Below are positions 1-8,491 of a stretch of 64,000 nt of DNA, piece after piece. The notes under the pieces are model-generated. The model had not been told where the DNA came from. It saw only the letters and a list, made by a program, of their open reading frames with translations, and did no database searches. The position numbers and the translations under genes are program-made. Source of the stretch: UBA2336 sp036787955 (GTDB taxonomy: Bacteria; Bacteroidota; Bacteroidia; Cytophagales; Cyclobacteriaceae). Within the stretch, counting starts at the first letter, position 1, and each line of letters begins with the position of its first letter. The stretch lies in assembly GCA_036787955.1 (NCBI GenBank), contig DAIQOI010000004.1, forward strand, positions 1-64,000, read 5' to 3'.

Positions 1-134
1 GTCCATGGTTGATGGTTAATCAGTCCATGGTTAATGGTTAATCGGTCCATGGTTGATGGTTAATCGGTCCATGGTTAATGGTTAAATAGTCCATGGTTTG
101 ATGGTTAATCGGTCCATAGTAGGTTGGTTGATTA
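1..134. repeat. 22-bp tandem repeat array, cut by the window start
   Basis: Head-to-tail units start at 1, 23, 45, 67 and 89, each opening with GTCCATGGTT and containing ATGGTTAATC. Units 1-4 are 22 bp and unit 5 is 23 bp through one inserted T. A degenerate sixth unit starts at 112. Units alternate between GATGG and AATGG at the centre. There are no unique spacers, so this is a minisatellite and not a CRISPR. It lies just past the 3' end of the redoxin gene and may continue to the left. Function unknown. Confidence 0.9.
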
Positions 135-140
135 GTTCAC

Positions 141-698
141 TTAATTAATAGAGCAACCTGCTGGTCGTTGTTCTTTAAGCGGGGGGGGTTTTCCTGCCAA
201 CACGGCTTCAATGGCATCCCTTAGCCAATGGTTACGCACGGTTTCTTCCATCTGCGGACTGTCGTCAATGGCGCCTCTGTAAACAACGGTAAACTTATCG
301 GACACAGGTTTTAAAACGACACATTCCGGAGTTTTACGGGCATTGAGCATATTCATAACCACCTGATTTTTATCAGCCAGATATGGAATGGTAAATCCAA
401 TTTCGGCATGAAGGGCTTTCATGAGATCAACGGATTCATCCGCTTCGGCAGAACTGTTGATTAATAAGAAAGGAACCCGTTGGGCATAGGCCTCGGCCAT
501 GCGGATAATTCGTTCCCGATAATGCTCATCAAAGGCACAGTTGTTCGTGGTAAAAATCAACACCACGGCCGGATACCGGGAGTAATCCTGCAGGGATACA
601 GGTTTATCAAATCGTATATCCGTAAGGGTGAAATTGCCAATGGTCTGTGCCCATGTGCCTGCATTGCAGAAGATAAGCAGCGCAAGTAGCCGATGCAT
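141..698 (-). CDS. Secreted redoxin/AhpC-TSA-like thioredoxin-fold protein
   Basis: 185 aa with an N-terminal signal peptide (MHRLLALLIFCNAGTWAQ) and then a thioredoxin/peroxiredoxin-like fold. The segment VVLIFTTNNCAFDEHY, about residues 45-60, holds a single Cys where the family has its redox-active site. The second CXXC Cys is absent, so a one-Cys redoxin or a structural variant is more likely than a classical thioredoxin. Residues 84-130 match the helix-strand-cis-Pro part of the fold (ARKTPECVVL). The protein probably acts in the periplasm. Six bases separate it from the upstream phosphopantetheinyl transferase gene on the same strand. Substrate unknown. Confidence 0.7.
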   Translation of the reverse strand: MHRLLALLIFCNAGTWAQTIGNFTLTDIRFDKPVSLQDYSRYPAVVLIFTTNNCAFDEHYRERIIRMAEAYAQRVPFLLINSSAEADESVDLMKALHAEIGFTIPYLADKNQVVMNMLNARKTPECVVLKPVSDKFTVVYRGAIDDSPQMEETVRNHWLRDAIEAVLAGKPPPLKEQRPAGCSIN

Positions 699-703
699 AA
701 GAA

Positions 704-1330
704 TTACCGCGTAAATACCAACACAAAATTATCAAATAGCCGGTATGACAACGGCACATCTGTTTCTGCACCTTCAATCAGAATATGTCCGGTGAGTTCG
801 CCTCCTTCCCGTTTCAGATCGAAGGGGTCAATGCGCAGGTGCTCGGAAAAAACCACATCGCGTTTGCCATAAATCTTCATCAAGGTCTCTTTTCCACTCC
901 AGATAATGGTATGTTTCAACGGATTACGCCCTGCGGTGCGCAGCTCAGAAATATGAAACAGACGGGGCGCCATTTTCAGCAACCGGTAGTTTATCTGTTC
1001 CAAATCTATTCCTGCAGGTTTGCCGGCATCAATAAGCGAAGCCACATAAGGAAATGAATGGGTTATTGAAACCTGACACCTGCTGTTTTTAAGCATGGGC
1101 TTACCATGCTCATTGGAAGTTACGCCTTCAAATGATTCTCCCAGGTCGTTCATCAGCTGGCGCACCAGTGCACGCCCTGCCACAAATTCGAGTCTGCGAT
1201 TGGGATGGCGCAGTTTATCAGGAATGGTGTCAAGCCCAATAGTCTGAGCCAGGAGTGTTTCTTCTTCCTCTTCAATCTTCCATACACCAAGTGCCCTGCC
1301 ATTTGAGGTCTCTTTTTGGATAATTGCCAT
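704..1330 (-). CDS. 4'-phosphopantetheinyl transferase superfamily protein
   Basis: Transfers 4'-phosphopantetheine from CoA to a conserved Ser of carrier proteins. The superfamily signature is visible: NEHGKP at about 73-78, GIDLEQ (Mg-binding Asp/Glu) at about 108-112 and WSGKETLMK at about 144-152. The ATG at 1330 is preferred because it begins MAIIQKET. The open frame runs 11 codons further upstream, but that start would leave almost no promoter space before the divergent WD40 gene. Length, about 208 aa, is usual for Sfp-type enzymes. The carrier protein target cannot be told from context because no NRPS or PKS is nearby. Confidence 0.88.
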   Translation of the reverse strand: MAIIQKETSNGRALGVWKIEEEEETLLAQTIGLDTIPDKLRHPNRRLEFVAGRALVRQLMNDLGESFEGVTSNEHGKPMLKNSRCQVSITHSFPYVASLIDAGKPAGIDLEQINYRLLKMAPRLFHISELRTAGRNPLKHTIIWSGKETLMKIYGKRDVVFSEHLRIDPFDLKREGGELTGHILIEGAETDVPLSYRLFDNFVLVFTR

Positions 1331-1384
1331 ACACTTCGTGAACTTTACCCGCCCAAATTGCAAAAATTAACATTACGTTCACAC

Positions 1385-2299
1385 ATGCCCGTTTCCATTC
1401 AGCGTTTACACACATTAACCGGTCACCGCGACAGTATTTACGCGCTGGCCCCTGCCGGTCTTCCGGGCTTGTTTTTCAGTGCCGGGGCCGACAGCCTGGT
1501 TGTACAATGGGACGTGAATCATCCGGAAGAGGGCCTGGTGCTGGCAAAACTGAGCAACCCCATCTACGCCCTGCATTACGATAAGAAATACAACCTGCTC
1601 ATAGCAGGTCATAATTTCGAGGGTATTCATTTGCTCGACTGGCAAAACAAATGTGAAACCGGCTCGTTGAAATTTACGCAGGCGGCAGTATTCGCACTGC
1701 AGACATTTGATGATACGCTGTTTGCCGGAACAGGAGACGGAACCCTGACGGCCATTGATCTTCCCTCCTTACGGGTTAAAAAACAGGTAAAGGCATCTGA
1801 TAAAAACCTGCGCTGCCTGAGCATCAATCCGCTTACGCGGGAAATAGCAGCCGGTTACAGCGACTGGCAGATACGCATATTCGATTTGGATACGCTGGAA
1901 CTGAAATTTGAACTACCGGGTCATGGCAACTCGGTCTTTACTGTGCGATATACTCCCTCCCGCTCCTACCTGCTTTCGGCCGGCCGCGATGCAAGGCTGA
2001 AGGCCTGGGATGTACAACAAAATTATGCCTACATCGGCGAAGTAGTGGCACACATGTATGCAATAAATTACATTGAATTTAGCCCGGATAATAAACATTT
2101 TGTAACTTGTAGCCTGGATAAATCGATAAAAGTGTGGGAGTTGCCTACACTTACCTTACTGAAAGTAATTGATCGCGCCCGCCATGCGGGGCACGGAACA
2201 TCGGTTAACCGGCTGCTTTGGCTGAAAGAGCCCAACCGCCTGATTAGTGCCAGTGATGACCGCACACTTTCAGTATGGCAGATTGAAATACAGGAATAA
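1385..2299 (+). CDS. WD40 repeat protein
   Basis: About 304 aa made almost entirely of WD40 repeats, with GH-to-WD units ending in VQWDV, IRIFDLD, LKAWDVQ, IKVWELP and LSVWQIE. This is consistent with a single seven-bladed propeller. There is no signal peptide or second domain, so it is likely a cytoplasmic scaffold. The ATG at 1385 (MPVSIQRLHTLTGH) is chosen because the first blade starts directly after it. The longer frame from 1316 overlaps the divergent transferase gene. The partner proteins are unknown. Confidence 0.85.
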   Translation: MPVSIQRLHTLTGHRDSIYALAPAGLPGLFFSAGADSLVVQWDVNHPEEGLVLAKLSNPIYALHYDKKYNLLIAGHNFEGIHLLDWQNKCETGSLKFTQAAVFALQTFDDTLFAGTGDGTLTAIDLPSLRVKKQVKASDKNLRCLSINPLTREIAAGYSDWQIRIFDLDTLELKFELPGHGNSVFTVRYTPSRSYLLSAGRDARLKAWDVQQNYAYIGEVVAHMYAINYIEFSPDNKHFVTCSLDKSIKVWELPTLTLLKVIDRARHAGHGTSVNRLLWLKEPNRLISASDDRTLSVWQIEIQE

Positions 2300-2356
2300 C
2301 GGCTTGCGTTAATTTTTTGCGACCCGATTATATTTTTTACCCTAAACACAAGTGCT

Positions 2357-3112
2357 ATGAAAATTACACCGCTCGAAATCCGTCAGCGCACATTCGAAAA
2401 GAATTTCCGCGGCTACGACAAAGACGAGGTCAACGCCTTCTTGCTCTCCCTGTCCCAGGAATGGGAGCGACTGCTGGACGAAACCCGCGAACTGCGACTC
2501 AAACTGGAGGCTTCGGAAAAAGAAGTTGCCCGCATGCGCGAGGTAGAAAACTCATTATTCAAAACCCTGAAGACTGCCGAAGATACGGGCACCAGCCTGA
2601 TTGAGCAATCACGGCAGCAAGCCGAACTCATGGTACGCGAGGCACAGCTTAAGGCCGAAACGCTGATTAACGAAGCCCGCACACAGGCCAAGCAGATTAC
2701 CGACGCAGCCGAGCTGCGTTCACGGCAGTTGCTGGCCGAAATGGATGTGCGCCTGAAGGCTCTGGCCGAAAACTACAAAAAACTTCAGGATGTACGCGAA
2801 GATCTGTTGTCGGAACTGAAGCGCATTGCGCAGGATACCCTCGAGCGTTCAGAAAGGCTTCGGGCTTCCCAGCCACATTTCGATGCCGAGGCACACCTCA
2901 ACAAACTTTCACTGACACAACCACCGGTTCCTGCAAAAGCTCCGGCACAACAGGAAGACATCCAGGCTGAAAAACAAGAAACCAAGGAGGCTGCGGTAAC
3001 CGACAAGACAAAGAACGGGTCGCTTCTGCAAAACATGGAGCCGGAAAAAGAAAAGACCGAAGCCACTAAAACCGAGCCTGTACTAACCTCCTTCTTTGAC
3101 GAAATCGGATGA
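2357..3112 (+). CDS. divIVA: DivIVA-domain protein
   Basis: 251 aa. The N-terminal membrane-curvature domain of DivIVA/GpsB is plain at residues 3-29 (TPLEIRQRTFEKNFRGYDKD). It is followed by long coiled coils at roughly 30-170 and a Glu/Lys/Pro-rich, probably disordered tail. Family members polymerise at negatively curved membrane and recruit division or wall-growth proteins. The role in Bacteroidota is less studied, so a function in polar or septal organisation is inferred. The stop overlaps the folB start by 4 nt (ATGA), indicating translational coupling. Confidence 0.88.
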   Translation: MKITPLEIRQRTFEKNFRGYDKDEVNAFLLSLSQEWERLLDETRELRLKLEASEKEVARMREVENSLFKTLKTAEDTGTSLIEQSRQQAELMVREAQLKAETLINEARTQAKQITDAAELRSRQLLAEMDVRLKALAENYKKLQDVREDLLSELKRIAQDTLERSERLRASQPHFDAEAHLNKLSLTQPPVPAKAPAQQEDIQAEKQETKEAAVTDKTKNGSLLQNMEPEKEKTEATKTEPVLTSFFDEIG

Positions 3113-3471
3113 CGGGGCGCATTACGCTGGAGGGACTGGAGTTCCACGCCTTTCATGGTGTTTATCCGCATGAACGCGAATCAGGCAACTGGTTTGAAGT
3201 GGATATATCGGTAGAAACCGATGTTGCACGTGCTGCACATACCGATGCATTGGCCGATGCAGTAAATTATGAGGCCATCTTCCGCCTGGTAAAACAAGAA
3301 ATGGAAAAACCTTCACACCTGCTGGAAAAAGTTGCCGGTGATATTATTGAATCAATCTTCCAGACGCTTCCCTCCGTTACCGAAGTCTATCTGAAAATCT
3401 CAAAACTTAACCCTCCTATTGGCGGAAAATGCAAACGCGCCAGCGTAGAGGTTAGAAAAAGAAGAAGCTGA
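3109..3471 (+). CDS. folB: Dihydroneopterin aldolase
   Basis: 120 aa, the usual length. Converts 7,8-dihydroneopterin to 6-hydroxymethyl-7,8-dihydropterin and glycolaldehyde in folate biosynthesis. Family active-site positions are present: Glu22 in HGVYPHERE, Tyr54 in DAVNYEAIF and Lys99 in KISKLNPP, followed by IGGKCKRASVEV. It overlaps divIVA by 4 nt, so expression is probably coupled. No other folate genes lie in the window. Confidence 0.93.
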   Translation: MTGRITLEGLEFHAFHGVYPHERESGNWFEVDISVETDVARAAHTDALADAVNYEAIFRLVKQEMEKPSHLLEKVAGDIIESIFQTLPSVTEVYLKISKLNPPIGGKCKRASVEVRKRRS

Positions 3472-3586
3472 ACCTGTGCCATGGCTACACCCGGGCTGAT
3501 ACCCACCGCAAACAAAATCATTCAACAGCCTGATCAGTGCCTGTGAAAGCTCTGGAACATATTTCCGCGCGCATTACCTTTGTGGC

Positions 3587-4231
3587 GTGAACCACATTAC
3601 TGCAGAAAACAATAAGCTCTATACCCTTGCCCTGCTACTGGCAGTATTTACCATTTTCTATAACCTGGCCGAAGGCCTGCTGGCAACCTGGTTCGGTTAC
3701 GAAGATGAAACGCTTACATTATTTGGGTTTGGGGTTGACAGCTTTATTGAAATGATTTCGGGTATTGGTATTCTGCACATGGTGCTGCGCATACGCAGTT
3801 CACCGGCCATTCACCCTGATAATTTCGAACGTACCGCTCTGCGCATTACCGGTACAGCTTTTTACCTGCTGGTGGCAGGTCTGGTGGCAGGTGCCATATT
3901 GGTAATTGTTACAAACCAGAAGCCTGAGTCAACATTTTGGGGTGTTATCATTTCCCTCCTCAGCATTGTGGTGATGCTGGCGCTTATCCGCGCCAAACGC
4001 AAAGTAGGAGTAAAACTGAACAGCGAGGCCATCCTGGCCGATGCCAACTGTACTAAGGTGTGTGTATACATGTCGGTGGTGTTGCTGGCTGCCAGCGGCC
4101 TTTATGAACTTACCCGACTTCCCTACCTCGATGCTGCCGGATCGCTGGGACTTGCCTGGTTTTCTTTTAAGGAAGGAAAAGAGTGTTTTGAAAAAGCTGC
4201 ATCTGCACGGTATTGTGCATGCGAACATTAG
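3587..4231 (+). CDS. Cation diffusion facilitator-like transmembrane protein
   Basis: 214 aa with about six hydrophobic segments. It resembles the membrane half of CDF transporters: a TM2-like GFGVDSFIEMISG with acidic residues spaced four apart, and a TM5-like AILADANCTKV. The cytoplasmic CDF C-terminal domain is missing and the tail is Cys-rich (ARYCACEH). The start is a GTG at 3587 and no in-frame ATG fits the first helix. A heavy-metal exporter role is inferred from fold similarity; the metal is unknown. The 115-bp stretch upstream shows no recognisable element. Confidence 0.65.
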   Translation: MNHITAENNKLYTLALLLAVFTIFYNLAEGLLATWFGYEDETLTLFGFGVDSFIEMISGIGILHMVLRIRSSPAIHPDNFERTALRITGTAFYLLVAGLVAGAILVIVTNQKPESTFWGVIISLLSIVVMLALIRAKRKVGVKLNSEAILADANCTKVCVYMSVVLLAASGLYELTRLPYLDAAGSLGLAWFSFKEGKECFEKAASARYCACEH

Positions 4232-4303
4232 TCTGGTTCGCTTTTGTAAACATCCTGTTTGCCTAACGATTGTTTTAACATTTATCTGCATTAGCTTTAA
4301 AGC

Positions 4304-4810
4304 ATGGAAACAATGGTAATTGTTGGCATTATGGGGCCAGGCGAGAATGCCACTCCCGAAGAAAATGAATGGGCCTATGCCCTGGGTGCGGCCGTAGCCC
4401 GCAAAGGCTGGGTTGTACTTACTGGTGGCCGCGAATTTGGTGTGATGGAAGCTGCCCTGAAAGGCGCTGCCGATAATGGCGGCCTAACGATTGGTATTCT
4501 CCCTTCCGACAATCCCACAGGTTCCTCGCGTTATGCACGCATCAAAATACTTACCGGCATGGGCAGTGCACGAAATAACATCAACATCCTTAGCAGCCAC
4601 ATACTGGTGGTAATAGGCATGGCTGCCGGCACGGCATCGGAAGTGGCCCTGGCTATAAAAGCCGGTAAAAGAATTATTCTGTACCGGCCTGATGAACTAA
4701 CCCTGTCGTTCTTCAGGAAAATAGGTACCTACCGCATACTTATAGCCATGTCTGTGGATGAGGTTTTAGCACAAATAGAAGACTTTATTAAACTGGGGCA
4801 GATTCAGTAA
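4304..4810 (+). CDS. LOG/SLOG-family protein (TIGR00725-like)
   Basis: 168 aa Rossmann-like protein with the nucleotide-binding pattern of the SLOG superfamily: VGIMGPGENAT near the N terminus, VVLTGGREFGVMEAALKGA and a central GMGSARNNIN. The PGGxGTxxE motif of lysine-decarboxylase-like LOG enzymes is replaced by AAGTASEVALAIKAGK, typical of the TIGR00725 subgroup. A nucleotide- or ADP-ribose-derived ligand is likely, but no reaction is established. It ends 4 nt before the convergent S46 peptidase stop. Confidence 0.8.
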   Translation: METMVIVGIMGPGENATPEENEWAYALGAAVARKGWVVLTGGREFGVMEAALKGAADNGGLTIGILPSDNPTGSSRYARIKILTGMGSARNNINILSSHILVVIGMAAGTASEVALAIKAGKRIILYRPDELTLSFFRKIGTYRILIAMSVDEVLAQIEDFIKLGQIQ

Positions 4811-4813
4811 AGC

Positions 4814-6976
4814 TTACTTCAGCACCAGTTCATTGATTATGTTTTTCGCACCGCCCAGTTTCTCGATGCACCACAATACGTAGCGCACGTCAACACAAAT
4901 GGTGCGGTTCATGTCTTTATCAAAAGTAATCTTGTGGCTCAGCGCTTCGTAGTTGCCGTCAAAAGCCAGCCCTATCAGTTCGCCACTGCCGTTCAGTACG
5001 GGCGAACCTGAATTGCCACCCGTTATGTCGTTATTGGTTATGAAGCAAACCACCAGGTCGTTCAGCCGCACATCTTTATAATTTCCAAAATCTTTTTTTC
5101 GTGCTGCTGCAACAAGATTCGCAGGCAGATCAAATTCATAATCACCGGGCTTATACTTTTCCAGTACACCCGACATCGTGCAAACGTAATCGTAAATCAC
5201 ACCATCGCGGGGACGATAGGATTTAATACTGCCATAGCTTAAACGCATGGTAAAGTTGGCATCCGGATAAGCAATCATTTGCGGATCCATCTGCATAATA
5301 CCTTTAATATAAAGGCGGCTCAGGTCGTTGATTTTATTATTGAATTCCGTAGCAAACAAGCCATAACGATTGTAATAGTTCTTTGTAAATGCTGTTACAT
5401 AGCGGTAAGCAGGGTCGTTTTGCAATGACGATGAATCGGGATTGTTTATAAATTGATTCCAGCGGGCATCACTGAACACCATCGTTTTGGTAAATACATC
5501 GGTAGCAAAGCGCTGATAGGTTTCTTCGTCTGCCGGGTCGCCATAAGTTGTGCGCAACCAGTTGAAAAATTCCTGTGGATGCTGATCCTTTGGGATATCG
5601 GTGTAAAACATCCGGCAGGTAGCTGCGAGAATGCGTTCATCCGATGCTTTGTTTTCGTTTTCCAGAAAAGTTGCCCGTGTGTTGTTCAGATTTTCGGCAA
5701 TTTTTTTTATTTCTTCAGGATTTACGGGCTTGCGCATCAGGGCTCTTTCCAGCGCTTGCAGTGAAGCTGCGTAGGCAGCCAGCGGGGAGCCGAGTATTCC
5801 CTCATTCAGGTATATTCGGTGTTTGGCATATGGAAACCAGGATGCATAGGCCTTTTCAAATTCAGCCATCAGGTTTTCATACGCTGGTTTTCCTTTGGCC
5901 CAGGCGGTAAATTTATCCTCTATGGCTTTCTTTTGTCCGTACACATCGTACTTCAGCAGCTGGCTGGCTTCTCCGTCAAAAAATTTCCAGTAGTTGGCAA
6001 TGGACGCATAAGATGAAGCCAGCTGCAATTTCACGGCAGGGTCTTTTTTCATCTCTTCAAACATCAGCTTTAGCCGCACATCGCGCAGTTGTACTATGGC
6101 CGGATTTTCAATATCCGTTTTCAGTTTAACACCATACGATGTTTCGTAGCGGTTAGTACTTCCCGGATAACCCAGCACCATGGCAAAGTCGTTTTCCTTA
6201 ACGCCCTTGGTTGATACAGGCAGAAAATACTTTGGTTTGAGCGGAACATTATCAGGTGAATAGGTGGCAGGTCTGCCGTTTTTATCGGCATATACCCTGA
6301 ATACGGCAAAGTCGCCCGTATGCCGGGGCCACTCCCAGTTGTCGGTATCTCCCCCAAACTTGCCGATGCTTTCAGGCGGGGTTCCTACCAGCCGCACATC
6401 GCGGTAGCGCTCATATACAAACAGCAAAAACTGGTTGCCACGGTAAAAAGGTACCACGCGTGCTTCATAGCCAGTACCCTCGGTGGCCGTCTTCACAATA
6501 CGTTGTGATACTTCCTGCAGCCGGATATTCCATGCAGCTCCGTTCAGGCCTGTCAGTTCCTTTTCTACTGTTGCTGTTACGTCTTCAATGCGTACCAGGA
6601 ATTGAACCGAGAGCGATGGAGCCGGAATTTCTTCGGCCTTTGATTTGGCCCAAAACCCATCGCGCAGGTAATTTTTTTCCACCGTACTGGCTGCAGCTAT
6701 GGCACTGTAACCGCAGTGATGATTGGTAAAAATCAACCCCTCCCGGCTCACAATTTCGCCGGTACAACCACCCCCGAAAATCACTATGGCGTCTTTCAGA
6801 CTGGCTTTGTTCATGCTGTAGATCTGCTCTTTGCTCAGCTTCAGACCTTTTTTCACCATGTCGTTATACACTTTGTCGCCCAGTAAATACAACACCCACA
6901 TTCCCTCATCGGCATGAACAGTAAAGCGGATAAGAATAAGCAGATAAACAACCAAATATTTTTTCATGGACTTCAT
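4814..6976 (-). CDS. S46 family dipeptidyl-peptidase, DPP7-like
   Basis: 720 aa exopeptidase with an N-terminal signal peptide, expected in the periplasm, where it releases dipeptides for amino-acid catabolism. The chymotrypsin-like triad regions are visible: His in LIFTNHHCGYSAI (about 86), the conserved NWEWPRHTGDFA block, and Ser656 in TGGNSGSPVLNG. The residue 18 positions after the catalytic Ser is Gly674 (LAFDGN). In characterised S46 enzymes Gly at this place goes with DPP7 (hydrophobic P1) and Arg with DPP11 (Asp/Glu P1), so DPP7-type specificity is inferred. MKKYLVV at 6967 is an equally good start. Confidence 0.92.
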   Translation of the reverse strand: MKSMKKYLVVYLLILIRFTVHADEGMWVLYLLGDKVYNDMVKKGLKLSKEQIYSMNKASLKDAIVIFGGGCTGEIVSREGLIFTNHHCGYSAIAAASTVEKNYLRDGFWAKSKAEEIPAPSLSVQFLVRIEDVTATVEKELTGLNGAAWNIRLQEVSQRIVKTATEGTGYEARVVPFYRGNQFLLFVYERYRDVRLVGTPPESIGKFGGDTDNWEWPRHTGDFAVFRVYADKNGRPATYSPDNVPLKPKYFLPVSTKGVKENDFAMVLGYPGSTNRYETSYGVKLKTDIENPAIVQLRDVRLKLMFEEMKKDPAVKLQLASSYASIANYWKFFDGEASQLLKYDVYGQKKAIEDKFTAWAKGKPAYENLMAEFEKAYASWFPYAKHRIYLNEGILGSPLAAYAASLQALERALMRKPVNPEEIKKIAENLNNTRATFLENENKASDERILAATCRMFYTDIPKDQHPQEFFNWLRTTYGDPADEETYQRFATDVFTKTMVFSDARWNQFINNPDSSSLQNDPAYRYVTAFTKNYYNRYGLFATEFNNKINDLSRLYIKGIMQMDPQMIAYPDANFTMRLSYGSIKSYRPRDGVIYDYVCTMSGVLEKYKPGDYEFDLPANLVAAARKKDFGNYKDVRLNDLVVCFITNNDITGGNSGSPVLNGSGELIGLAFDGNYEALSHKITFDKDMNRTICVDVRYVLWCIEKLGGAKNIINELVLK

Positions 6977-7068
6977 TTTTAAAGATTGCGCAAGTTAGAA
7001 AAATGCCGCAACGACCCGACAGATGCCTGACGAAAACAAAAAATTTTCATCTTACCTGCTGAGCCCAA

Positions 7069-8409
7069 TTAATTGCCTGCATTTTGTAATATACGAACCA
7101 TGCAATCGGTTAAGTACTTCCCGTTTCCGTAACCATACCAGTTCATGGCTTGTGTTTCATAAGCATTCAAATCGAAATACTGGTCGGGTGTTACATAGCC
7201 GATATAGCCTCCGTTGAAACTTGTGATCACGACATGAACACCATAATCAGCAGCCATTTCGTACAAAGGCCTGGTAAGCATGCCTGAAAAATCACAAGGT
7301 GTTCCCAGTAATAACACGTTACCGATTTGAAGAACGCTTAACGCAGCGGTGGTGCGGCCAAGCAATCGTTCAGAAAGCCATGACCGCACACGCCAGTTGG
7401 ATGAAATTCTGATTTGTTGTTCGCCCAGCAGGAGCGGGATGTGGTGCAGACGCAACACATCTGCACTTACAGGTTGTTTTCCGGCCTTTGTTGCTGCAGC
7501 ATTGAGCATCGCACCCATGCGTCTTATTTTTTCATCGCCATCGGGAAGAGAAGCTGGTGCATGACTTCCCACGGCTCCGGCAAGAAACATGGCAAAGTCG
7601 TACCCACCGGCTTCCAGGCGTTTTGTCAGCTCACCCGGATAATCGGCTGAAAGACGATGGTCTTTTGAAGAAAGGCAGGTGGCGTGCGCAGTGTAACTGG
7701 TTAAAACACCCCTGCTTCCGTCTTCGCGTTCAGCCATTAACAGGTGCAGCAGCGAATCAACCGGTCCTCCCTGAACGAGACGGTTCACCACAGCTTCGTT
7801 TACCGGAACTGATGCAGCATATAGCCTGGCTCGTTTCAGATTCATCAGCGATTGTTGTAGGGCTTTTTTTACCTGCCCCGTAAGAAATTTCATCAGTCTT
7901 TCATCATAGGGGCCCGCATAAATTTCACCAACCAGATGATTATCCCATTGGCCGATGCTGTTATGGGTATGGGTGGCCCCGAAAAAGATATTTTCTGCAG
8001 GAAGCTCTGTATTGCGCAATTCATCAGCAAGCATGTGGTATAACAAAGGAGGTACAATGAGCATATCAAGGCTTACCACAGCAACCCGATGTTGCCCTTT
8101 TTCAAAAGCCATGACACGAACAAATGCCGAATCGCGCACAGCAGTAAACTTTGCCCCTTTTCGCTTTACATACCCGGCTGTTGACGCTGGCCAGGCCGGG
8201 GTAATGGAAGCCTTGCCGAAACCCACACGAAGTAAAGCAGTATCTTTTGAAAAAGGTAATGACATGGTACTGTCTATGCGTTGCATCATGGCGGCATAAA
8301 ATACCTGTTGTTCAGGCAATACCCGCCTGACGGGCGCGAGTGTAACCAAAATCAATACAAACAAAATGCTGATCAGTAAAGCAACTGAACGTATTAATAA
8401 CCTGCGCAT
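7069..8409 (-). CDS. Neutral/alkaline non-lysosomal ceramidase-family protein
   Basis: 446 aa with an N-terminal membrane or signal segment (LLIRSVALLISILFVLILV), then the N-terminal domain of the neutral ceramidase family: VGFGKASITPAWPA, VVSLDMLIVPP and the metal-site motif FFGATHTHNSIGQWD. Real ceramidases are about 650-700 aa with a C-terminal immunoglobulin-like domain. Here that domain is lacking, as in many Bacteroidota proteins annotated only by domain. Hydrolysis of an amide in an extracytoplasmic lipid or glycan is possible; the substrate is unknown. Transcribed divergently from the M28 peptidase. Confidence 0.78.
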   Translation of the reverse strand: MRRLLIRSVALLISILFVLILVTLAPVRRVLPEQQVFYAAMMQRIDSTMSLPFSKDTALLRVGFGKASITPAWPASTAGYVKRKGAKFTAVRDSAFVRVMAFEKGQHRVAVVSLDMLIVPPLLYHMLADELRNTELPAENIFFGATHTHNSIGQWDNHLVGEIYAGPYDERLMKFLTGQVKKALQQSLMNLKRARLYAASVPVNEAVVNRLVQGGPVDSLLHLLMAEREDGSRGVLTSYTAHATCLSSKDHRLSADYPGELTKRLEAGGYDFAMFLAGAVGSHAPASLPDGDEKIRRMGAMLNAAATKAGKQPVSADVLRLHHIPLLLGEQQIRISSNWRVRSWLSERLLGRTTAALSVLQIGNVLLLGTPCDFSGMLTRPLYEMAADYGVHVVITSFNGGYIGYVTPDQYFDLNAYETQAMNWYGYGNGKYLTDCMVRILQNAGN

Positions 8410-8491
8410 GCACTGTATATTATCTGAACGGTTTGAAACTTAGGCAAAGTTTCGGAAACTTGTGGCCATTAATTACAGTAAAAAATTTTTC

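Noticed and set aside
1..134. CRISPR array
   Set aside because: Repeats are directly adjacent with no unique spacers, and no cas gene is in the window.
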